Shown: positions 42,161 through 47,681 of the stretch, one piece after another
How positions within the stretch are numbered: position 1 is the stretch's first letter
How the letters are laid out: each line of letters opens with the position of its first letter
Translations under genes and position numbers: made by a program
The notes under the pieces: model-generated
What the model was told of the DNA's origin: nothing
Database searches by the model: none
Seen by the model: the letters and a program-made list of their open reading frames with translations, nothing else
Assembly (NCBI RefSeq): GCF_019904155.1
Contig: NZ_JAHCMB010000043.1
Location: forward strand, 1 to 47,681
DNA: 47,681 bases
Reading direction: 5' to 3'
Origin: Paenibacillus sinensis
GTDB taxonomy: Bacteria; Bacillota; Bacilli; Paenibacillales; Paenibacillaceae

Positions 42161-42310
42161 TCAATCTTCAAGCCGAAGCAGATTCGCAGACAGCGTGTTC
42201 ACAAGGATCATGATGAAACTGCTCACCTGGGCGCGATCACATGCCAATACGATGAACTCTTCTCAGGTGAACCGCGCAAATAAATCGGAAACGCTGAGTG
42301 ACTCGGACAT
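42161..42310 (-). pseudogene. Decayed small gene: 50-codon frame with one in-frame TGA
   Basis: Read on the minus strand, ATG (42310) gives MSESLSVSDLFARFT, then a TGA (42265-42263), then EEFIVLACDRAQVSS, a hydrophobic helix (FIMILVNTLSANLLRL) and ED-stop at 42161. The two halves stay in one frame and read like real protein, so this looks like a gene end or a small gene inactivated by a nonsense change. No good ribosome site precedes the ATG. I do not recognise the family. Confidence 0.35.
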
Positions 42311-42361
42311 TAACCGGGTTAGATGATGCAATACAGTTCTCCTGCTTTATTTTCTTCTAAC

Positions 42362-42409
42362 AAGAACCGCAGTCCATGGGCCGATTCGGTCTTCGGGACT
42401 GCGGTTCTT
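42362..42409 (-). terminator. Strong hairpin terminator of the alpha/beta hydrolase gene
   Basis: Perfect 14-bp arms AAGAACCGCAGTCC (42362-42375) and GGACTGCGGTTCTT (42396-42409). The minus-strand tail is TTCTTGTTAGAAG; the plus-strand tail is TTCTTAAAT. Likely bidirectional. It starts right at the hydrolase stop codon. Confidence 0.8.
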
Positions 42410-42410
42410 C

Positions 42411-43235
42411 TTAAATGGAAAGCAGAAATTCATCAAAGCAAGTATAGAATTCTTCCTTGTTACTCAAATACACATTGTGGTGGGGATGCGACATGGTATA
42501 CGACCGGCAATTGGGGATGAGGGCCTGCATCCTGGACAATTCCTCGTCGGGGACGGCTTCGTTGTCTTTGGCTCTGACAAGCAGCACCGGACATTCAATA
42601 GATGGCAGCAAGTGATGCCAATCCTGATTGTAGGCGATACCGAGAGCCATTGATTGCGTGCTGAACAGCATATTGTAGCCTTCCGGCGTTTCAATCAGAC
42701 TGTTCATGAAATAGGAATAGCTTATCTCCGTAGTCGCCTCTTTCCGGATGTAATAATCCGCCTGTTCCAAGCTGCTGAAAGGCAGCGGCCAATCTTGTGT
42801 AACAGGGTCTGTCGCTTTAATCTCGCTCAAGGGGATACGGCTTCGCTCGGCCGGTCCGGCAGGAGACTTGTCCAGAATGGCCAACGCTTCCACAAGATTC
42901 GGATCGAGAGCAGCCAGGTAACCGGCGACTTGTCCGCCCATCGAGTGCCCCACAACGATAGCGGAATCGATCTCCAGCACATTTAGCAATTGAACCATAT
43001 CGTCAGCCATTTCCTCAGCGGTGTATCGGGACACTGGCTTGCCGCTCCAGCCGTGACCTCTCTGATCCGGAGCGATAATCCGGTATCTCTCACCGTATCG
43101 CCGCATGAAGTCGTACCAGGTCTCTCCTCTTCCCCATCTGCCGTGAAGGCAGAGGATAGCCGGTCCCTTACTGCCAGTATCCAGGTAGAACAAATCGATA
43201 TCTTTTAAACGGGCAACTCTTCTATGCAAATTCAT
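42411..43235 (-). CDS. Alpha/beta-fold hydrolase
   Basis: 274 residues from ATG at 43235, six bases after GGAGG. Classic motifs: oxyanion LHGRWGRGETW, DQRGHGWSG, nucleophile elbow VVGHSMGGQVAGY (Ser near residue 98), acid in LLVRAKDNEAVP, and His in SHPHHNVYLS. A helical cap lies between about 125 and 200. It is a cytosolic esterase, lipase-like or epoxide-hydrolase-like enzyme; the substrate is unknown. It is preceded by a palindrome that could be an operator, and its strong terminator makes it monocistronic. Confidence 0.92.
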   Translation of the reverse strand: MNLHRRVARLKDIDLFYLDTGSKGPAILCLHGRWGRGETWYDFMRRYGERYRIIAPDQRGHGWSGKPVSRYTAEEMADDMVQLLNVLEIDSAIVVGHSMGGQVAGYLAALDPNLVEALAILDKSPAGPAERSRIPLSEIKATDPVTQDWPLPFSSLEQADYYIRKEATTEISYSYFMNSLIETPEGYNMLFSTQSMALGIAYNQDWHHLLPSIECPVLLVRAKDNEAVPDEELSRMQALIPNCRSYTMSHPHHNVYLSNKEEFYTCFDEFLLSI

Positions 43236-43271
43236 AGCTCGCCTCCGGAATACGTCTTTCTCCACTATAAT

Positions 43272-43292
43272 AGAACAAATGTTCCCATTTGT
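43272..43292. promoter_or_regulatory. Palindromic operator in the hydrolase promoter region, also LexA-like
   Basis: ACAAATG-TTCC-CATTTGT (43275-43292) is a perfect 7-bp inverted repeat. An overlapping AGAACAAATGTTCC (43272-43285, plus strand) fits the LexA consensus CGAACRNRYGTTYC at 13 of 14 positions. It lies next to a TATTAT box (43272-43267, minus strand) 37 bp from the ATG. Which of the two palindromes is used cannot be told. Confidence 0.5.
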
Positions 43293-43340
43293 ATATAACT
43301 TACATCATAGCCTTACGGATGGACGGCTTCCAGGATAGGC

Positions 43341-44510
43341 TTATTGCAGAGCTAGCCCTCCCTCATTCCGCGCGCGCAGCAACGTATGCCGGTTAGGGCG
43401 GACTTCGTGGGCTTCCTTCAGGCTGCGCCGCAGCAAATCGCCCGTCACCCCGAGTTCCTCTGTCGTTGACGGTCCGTGAACGGCGCGCAGCAGCGCGCGA
43501 ATCTCATCCGGGCCCGGAATAAGGTCGATCTCCTTGCGGATCTGATCCCACTTGGCGTCATTCCAGAGCTCGGGCCTGGCGGCGATTTCGTGGTACAGCG
43601 CCGAAATTTCGGCACAGGCTACGCCGACCTTTGCCCCATGCAGCAGCTGCCGCCGGCCGGTGCGGATATATTCCATCTCCCAGTAGTGGGATAGATGATG
43701 CTCTGCGCCGGATGCGGGATGGGACTGCCCGAAGAGCTGGATGGCAAGTCCCGACTTCATCAGCGCCTCCATCAAAATGCGGATTCCTTCCTCCGTCCGC
43801 TCCCCGATCTCCTTCACATGGCTTACGCACGCCAGCAGGGCCGATTCGGTCAGCCCGGCAATCTCCGGCGAGTAAGGCTCTTCGGCGGTTATACGACCAA
43901 ATTTCCAATCGAACAGCGCGGTATACTTGCCCAGCATATCGCCGAATCCTGCTGCGGCCATGGGCGCGGGCGCAGCCCTCAGAATATCCGTGTCGGCAAA
44001 TATGGCCGCCGGTCCCGCCACCCGGATCGTCAGCTTATTCCCCCGGATAATGAGCGGCGAGCCGCTTGAGGTGAAGCCGTCGACGGACGGTGCGGTCGGA
44101 ACGGACACGAACGGCAGCCCTGCCGTATAGGCGGCGTACCGGGCAATGTCGGTCAAAGTCCCCGAACCTGCTGCGACCACCACATCCGACTTGTTTCCCT
44201 GAAGCGCCAGCAGCACCTGCACGACGGATGCTTCGTCGGCGATCACATCCCCTTGGGCGTTCGGCAGCACCAGAGTGACAGTGGCGGTAGTCCCGCCTTC
44301 CTCAAGCAGCGCCTCCAGCCGTTCCCCCGCCGCAGCAAAGGTATGCGCGTCCGCCACCAGTAGCGGGGAACACCAGCCCTTCTCCCGGATAAAAGGCGCA
44401 GCGAGGCTCAGCGCACCCGGCCGGATTTCAATTGTTTCCGGAAGGCCCGTGACCGAGGCGCCCATTTGATCCGACACCGCCCGGATTTTGCTTAACAGAT
44501 TCTCTGACAT
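43341..44510 (-). CDS. egsA: sn-Glycerol-1-phosphate dehydrogenase (AraM/EgsA)
   Basis: 389 residues, as in Bacillus subtilis EgsA/AraM (394). Iron-type alcohol dehydrogenase/glycerol dehydrogenase fold: the NAD-binding GSGTLTDIARY (about 115-125), 'SVPTAPSVDGFTSSGSPL', and metal ligands in 'AAGFGDMLGKYTALFDW', 'HPASGAEHHLSHYWEM' and 'LLHGAKVGVA'. It reduces dihydroxyacetone phosphate to sn-glycerol-1-phosphate, the archaeal stereoisomer, which in Bacillus feeds heptaprenylglyceryl phosphate. ATG at 44510. A perfect AraR box lies 104 bp upstream and araR is the next gene, so expression should follow arabinose. Confidence 0.95.
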   Translation of the reverse strand: MSENLLSKIRAVSDQMGASVTGLPETIEIRPGALSLAAPFIREKGWCSPLLVADAHTFAAAGERLEALLEEGGTTATVTLVLPNAQGDVIADEASVVQVLLALQGNKSDVVVAAGSGTLTDIARYAAYTAGLPFVSVPTAPSVDGFTSSGSPLIIRGNKLTIRVAGPAAIFADTDILRAAPAPMAAAGFGDMLGKYTALFDWKFGRITAEEPYSPEIAGLTESALLACVSHVKEIGERTEEGIRILMEALMKSGLAIQLFGQSHPASGAEHHLSHYWEMEYIRTGRRQLLHGAKVGVACAEISALYHEIAARPELWNDAKWDQIRKEIDLIPGPDEIRALLRAVHGPSTTEELGVTGDLLRRSLKEAHEVRPNRHTLLRARNEGGLALQ

Positions 44511-44613
44511 GTCCTCTCATCCTCTCCATCTGACTGCTGATACCTATGATTCTAGCAGACAACGGCGCCGTACCCCATTACGAGACGGTATCATTGAGAA
44601 TACCAGACCTCAC

Positions 44614-44625
44614 TTGTACGTACAA
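44614..44625. promoter_or_regulatory. AraR box upstream of egsA
   Basis: TTGTACGTACAA is a perfect 12-bp palindrome and matches the core of the Bacillus AraR operator ATTTGTACGTACAAAT. AraR would bind here and repress until arabinose is present. Confidence 0.75.
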
Positions 44626-44720
44626 AAGACTAAACGATATAAATGGCCAACATCATATGTACCTGTCATTACTAGTGGCGCAGCTCCGCAAGCGGAACTG
44701 TCGGTTTCAGACCAGACAGC

Positions 44721-44756
44721 AAAAGGCCGCACACACCGGTAAAGGATGATGCAGCC
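44721..44756 (-). terminator. Probable terminator of araR
   Basis: GGCCGCA (44725-44731) and TGCAGCC (44750-44756) pair with one G-U, and on the minus strand TTTT and then GCTG follow. Loop 18 bases, weak. Confidence 0.4.
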
Positions 44757-44868
44757 TGTTTCGATTTCTAGCAGTAATGCAATGGTCCCTTTTCTCCTGC
44801 GCACCTATCAAATATCCCGATTCTTATTCTTTCAACTTGCCCTCCGGCCGTCCATCCGGACCGATCCG

Positions 44869-45981
44869 TCATTGCCCGGGCTGCCCTTCCGAGGCCGCCC
44901 TGGTTGAGCCCCGGAGAATAAGCTCCGGCTTATAGACGATATCAGCCGGCGGCTGCGGTCCCCGCCCCTTGATCATGCCTAGCAGCATGTCGGCCGCCCG
45001 AATGCCCATCTTCTCCTTCGGATGGCTTAGCGTTGTTAGCTTGACCTCCGTGGCAGTGGCAAGCGGCGAGTCGTCGAAGCCAACGATCGATAGATCATCC
45101 GGAACCGACAGCCCCAGCTGGCGGACCGCTTCCAGCAGCAGCACCGCCAGCTCGTCATTGTAGCAGACAAGCGCCGTCGGCCGCTCCGCCGATTTCAGCA
45201 GGGTAAGAGCCGCTTCATAGGGCACCGTATGCTTCTCCTCCGAGGTGTAATGCGTCACGGTCCCTTCCTCGAACGGAAGACGGTGCTTATGCAGCGCCCG
45301 GATAAACCCCTTCAGCCGGTTCGCTCCCTGAAGGTCGTCCGTCTTGAAGAAGCCGGCAATCCGGCGATGCCCCAGCTTGATCAGATGCTCTGCGGCAATG
45401 AAGCCGCCCGCCTCGTCGTCGAGCTTCAGGCAGGGGCAGTGAAGCTCGGGATAGCGTTCGTTGATCATGATATACGGAATATGGTGAACGTCGAGCGAGA
45501 GGAACAGCTGAAGATTGGGATTACCCTGCGCGCTCCTGGTCGGCTCAATGATGAGCCCGCCGAGCGGCTGTCCCAGCATCTGCTCCAGATTCTCCCGCTC
45601 GTTCTCCTTGTCATTGCCGGTGCTTGACAGCAGCAGGCTGTAGCCCTCTTCCCGCAGACGAGCTTCGGCTCCCTGAACGATATGGGGAAAGATATAATCG
45701 GAAATATGGGTTGTGAGCATGCCGATCATACTGCCGGGCAGCTGCATGGGCCGGACGTTCCGACGGGCGATGAACGTGCCCTTGCCCTGCACCCGGTACA
45801 GCAGCCCTTCCTTCTCCAGTTCCCCGAGCGCCTGCCTCACTGTCTGTCTGCTCATGCCGAAGCGGCCGGCGATCTCATTCTCCGAAGGTGCCTTGTCGTC
45901 GGGCTTAAGTTGTCCCGACTCGATCCAGGACATCAGTTCCTGCTTCAGCCTCATATATTTCGGTATCGGTTTGTCCGCCAC
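44869..45981 (-). CDS. araR: Arabinose-responsive repressor AraR (GntR-type head, LacI-type body)
   Basis: 370 residues from GTG at 45981 (VADKPIPKYMRLKQ), four bases after GAGGTG; the frame extends ten codons further without a ribosome site. The N-terminal winged helix is GntR type (SENEIAGRFGMSRQTVRQALGELEKEGLLYRVQGKGTFIA). Residues 80-360 are a LacI/periplasmic-binding-like effector domain (MIGMLTTHISDYIFPHIVQGAEARLREEGY ... VPDDLSIVGFDDSPLATA). This hybrid is diagnostic of AraR. It should bind L-arabinose and release its boxes near egsA and its own promoter. Monocistronic. Confidence 0.93.
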   Translation of the reverse strand: MADKPIPKYMRLKQELMSWIESGQLKPDDKAPSENEIAGRFGMSRQTVRQALGELEKEGLLYRVQGKGTFIARRNVRPMQLPGSMIGMLTTHISDYIFPHIVQGAEARLREEGYSLLLSSTGNDKENERENLEQMLGQPLGGLIIEPTRSAQGNPNLQLFLSLDVHHIPYIMINERYPELHCPCLKLDDEAGGFIAAEHLIKLGHRRIAGFFKTDDLQGANRLKGFIRALHKHRLPFEEGTVTHYTSEEKHTVPYEAALTLLKSAERPTALVCYNDELAVLLLEAVRQLGLSVPDDLSIVGFDDSPLATATEVKLTTLSHPKEKMGIRAADMLLGMIKGRGPQPPADIVYKPELILRGSTRAASEGQPGQ

Positions 45982-46019
45982 TTCGCACCTCGGTATCAGC
46001 AGTAATTTCAATACAAGTT

Positions 46020-46048
46020 ATTATAACACAGTCAACTTGTATGTACCT
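46020..46048 (-). promoter_or_regulatory. araR promoter with AraR-like box
   Basis: An extended -10 TGTTATAAT (46028-46020, minus strand) lies 39 bp from the GTG. Just upstream, TTGTATGTACCT (46037-46048, plus strand) agrees with the perfect AraR core TTGTACGTACAA at 9 of 12 positions. This suggests autoregulation through a weaker site. Confidence 0.55.
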
Positions 46049-46118
46049 GATGTGACTCCGGGGTTAAACATCAAGCATCTCAAGCGGCTTCCAGCTGCTC
46101 GAACGGCAGTCTTCGTCT

Positions 46119-47165
46119 CTAGTCCGCATAGCTGAGCCCGTCAAAATAATCGGAAGCCGACAAGCCGTTAACCCGATCGAACCCGCTGACCTTGAACCAA
46201 CCCTTAAGCCCGTCCTTGGTCACAACCGAGCACCAGCTTCGGTTATCGGTCTCTTCTATGAGCGCTTTCTCTCCCGGTCTGAGCGTAACAGCGGTGCTCG
46301 AATCAGAAGGCGATTTTTGCAGCTTCAGCTGCTTTTTAACAGTGACGACAGTGTTCATCTTGTAATAGGAGTGGGGAACGCGAACCAGCTGATGGCTGGC
46401 GGACAGCTTGTATTCATCGGTGAAGAACCAGGTCTGGAGCACATCTCCCCTTGTTTTGGTCAGCAGTCGGCCCGAACCGTCGATCTTGATGACCGACTCC
46501 GATCCCTGGATTTTACCCATGTAAATCAGCTTGCTGCCGGTATACATGTAAAAATAAGCCGAGTAATCATCGCTCGGGCCGGATTCCGTGATGACGATTT
46601 CCTTGAACTTGTCGTTGCGGTCGAGATCGGCGACATACATCACCCCGTCCAGATTATCTCCGGTTCCCGTTACGGAGGATTGATTGACGGTGAGCTTGTA
46701 GGCCTCCCCTCCGGCTACGGCTTTCAGCGATACGCTGTCTTTGCGGCCGTCCCCATTGAGATCCAGCGACGTCTGTGAGCCCTGCACCTTCCGGAAGCCC
46801 GCCTTGAGTTTATCGGAGATATTTTTGAGGAACAGAACATTGGCTTGCTCTACGCTGCTGAGCTGGTTGATCTTGAAGGCGGGATTCTTCTTGTACCAGG
46901 GTCTCAGGGCAAAATAAGACGAATAATAGCTGGAAGCAAACACATAACCATGCCTTGCGTAAATTTCATTGCGCGCGTAGTCGAGCCTCCAGGGGGTCAA
47001 ATCATACACATCCTGCGTCGTCAGGCGTAACTTGTCGCTGTCCGGAATAATATAATTCACCAGCTTGTTGAAATCAGGCTTGCTGCCGGCGGCCTCTGCG
47101 TTTCCAATCCCCGCCAGCAGCGCGAACAGGGAAAGAAGAACTCCTGCACGTTTGATCCCTTTCAA
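46119..47165 (-). CDS. Secreted YARHG-domain protein with SH3-like C-terminus
   Basis: 348 residues, TTG start at 47165 after a GGTGG-type ribosome site. A signal peptide covers residues 1-26 (VLLSLFALLAGIGNAEAAG). A YARHG domain lies at about 50-118 (LTPWRLDYARNEIYARHGYVF ... WYKKNPAFK). The middle resembles FG-GAP/EF-like beta repeats (LDLNGDGRKDSVSL, VADLDRNDKFKEIVI). The C-terminus (about 275-330) is SH3-like (LQKSPSDSSTAVTLRPGEKALIEE ... GLKGWFKVSGF). YARHG proteins are extracellular and poorly understood; the SH3-like end suggests wall contact. Monocistronic. Confidence 0.88.
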   Translation of the reverse strand: MKGIKRAGVLLSLFALLAGIGNAEAAGSKPDFNKLVNYIIPDSDKLRLTTQDVYDLTPWRLDYARNEIYARHGYVFASSYYSSYFALRPWYKKNPAFKINQLSSVEQANVLFLKNISDKLKAGFRKVQGSQTSLDLNGDGRKDSVSLKAVAGGEAYKLTVNQSSVTGTGDNLDGVMYVADLDRNDKFKEIVITESGPSDDYSAYFYMYTGSKLIYMGKIQGSESVIKIDGSGRLLTKTRGDVLQTWFFTDEYKLSASHQLVRVPHSYYKMNTVVTVKKQLKLQKSPSDSSTAVTLRPGEKALIEETDNRSWCSVVTKDGLKGWFKVSGFDRVNGLSASDYFDGLSYAD

Positions 47166-47390
47166 ATGACCACCATCCCTTGAAATAATTGCCTCACATC
47201 ACCTAGATCGTATAGCATTCCAAGCCTTCATGTCCAGATGCATCATCCAATCGGATCGGGAGCTCATAGGGGGCGATTTATCGTTCAATTGAGGCCCATG
47301 CAATGACATTCGCGGGTTAGAGCCAAGTCCAGGCCGCCCCTCCGCAGAAGCGGCTCTTGCTCTTGCGAAAAATCACCTTGCAACAGTGCC

Positions 47391-47681
47391 CTAAATTCCG
47401 CTCGAGGACGGAAAGCCATAGGCATGAGATAGCGCATCAATAACAACTTTCTTTGCAGACTCTGCTGGTATATCTTCTTGGACTTCAAATGAATTATATG
47501 GAAGATCCATTGTCCACCATGAGATTGATTCTATAATAAATCTTGTTGCCAATTTCAAATCCTCTATTTTTCTTACGTATCCTTTTTTTTCGAACAACTC
47601 CAAATACTCGGACACACTCGTATAGAAAGAAGCTCTAAATTGCCTGTAAATCTCAACAAATTCTTCATGTACATTTATGTT
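47391..47681 (-). CDS. C-terminal part of a TetR/AcrR-like regulator (cut by the window end)
   Basis: 96 codons are visible in one open frame from the window edge to TAG at 47391. The sequence (EEFVEIYRQFRASFYTS ... FEKKGYVRKIEDLKLATRFIIESISWWTMDLPYN) is helical and reads like a TetR ligand-binding domain: a run of helices followed by a 'LATRFIIESISWW' pattern. The helix-turn-helix would lie outside the window. Composition is much more AT-rich than neighbours. The family call rests on this half only. Confidence 0.6.
   Translation of the reverse strand, partial: NINVHEEFVEIYRQFRASFYTSVSEYLELFEKKGYVRKIEDLKLATRFIIESISWWTMDLPYNSFEVQEDIPAESAKKVVIDALSHAYGFPSSSGI

Larger units (their letters stand above)
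42100..42410. other. 311-bp gap between mapB and the hydrolase gene
   Basis: Contains an inverted repeat GATCGA-ATAA-TCGATC (42131-42146) just after mapB, a decayed small frame on the minus strand (42161-42310) and the hydrolase terminator (42362-42409). No other gene is seen. Confidence 0.55.
44511..44868. other. 358-bp gap between araR and egsA
   Basis: Holds the egsA leader, the AraR box (44614-44625) and a terminator-like hairpin for araR (44721-44756). A weak -10 (TAGAAT, minus strand, near 44555) could start egsA, without a good -35. No gene-like frame. Confidence 0.55.

Noticed and set aside
42263..42265. In-frame TGA as a selenocysteine codon
   Set aside because: No SECIS-like hairpin directly follows, there is no ribosome site, and the family is not a known selenoprotein. 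Decay is simpler.

Overview
The window reads as chromosomal DNA from a Gram-positive, spore-former-like Bacillota of the Paenibacillus type. Evidence: the Bacillus-type block hinT-rpsU-yqeY-nfeD-floA, an AddAB (not RecBCD) recombination nuclease, S-layer-homology surface proteins, an AraR-type regulator with its operator, a SigW-type promoter, strong AGGAGG ribosome sites with many GTG/TTG starts, and a GC content that looks well above 50%. The genus is inferred from gene content and style; no 16S gene is present.

Layout. 0.2-4.6 kb (minus strand): membrane/stress block nfeD-floA-small membrane protein behind a SigW-like promoter, preceded by hinT, rpsU and yqeY. 4.6-5.15 kb: non-coding DNA with two tandem 58-bp repeats and a large branched hairpin ending in a T-tract. 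5.15-17.8 kb: a double-strand-break repair operon addB-addA-sbcD-sbcC with a LexA-like box and an extended -10 upstream of addB. 17.9-22.3 kb: a GNAT acetyltransferase, an RlmI/RlmQ-type rRNA methyltransferase, a Na/Pi cotransporter-family protein and a low-GC S51 peptidase. 22.6-28.0 kb: two large secreted proteins, one with eight Ig-like BIG2 repeats and one a purple-acid-phosphatase-like enzyme with SLH anchor. 28.4-29.6 kb: YibE/F membrane protein. 29.7-33.8 kb: RNA and protein modification block prmA, M50 protease, rsmE, mtaB. In Bacillus, the 0.2-4.6 and 29.7-33.8 kb blocks belong to one neighbourhood, so about 25 kb appears to lie between its halves here. 34-39.3 kb: tag glycosylase, an ECF sigma factor with its DUF4179 partner, and an ABC exporter with a small beta-rich protein. 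39.5-42.1 kb (plus strand): an AraC-type regulator, then tetR-mapB. 42.2-47.7 kb: a decayed small gene, an alpha/beta hydrolase with a palindromic operator, egsA and araR with AraR boxes, a secreted YARHG protein, and the C-terminal part of a low-GC TetR-like regulator cut by the window end.

The main functional themes are DNA repair (addAB-sbcDC, likely SOS-controlled; tag), translation and ribosome modification (rpsU, yqeY, mtaB, rsmE, prmA, the RlmI/Q-like enzyme, mapB), envelope stress and surface biology (FloA/NfeD, ECF sigma pair, SLH and BIG2 proteins, ABC exporter) and arabinose-linked control of glycerol-1-phosphate synthesis (araR/egsA). Several conserved enzymes (AddA, SbcC, PrmA, the RlmI/Q-like protein) carry lineage-specific low-complexity insertions. 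I see no tRNA or rRNA genes, no CRISPR array, no prophage and no intact insertion sequence.
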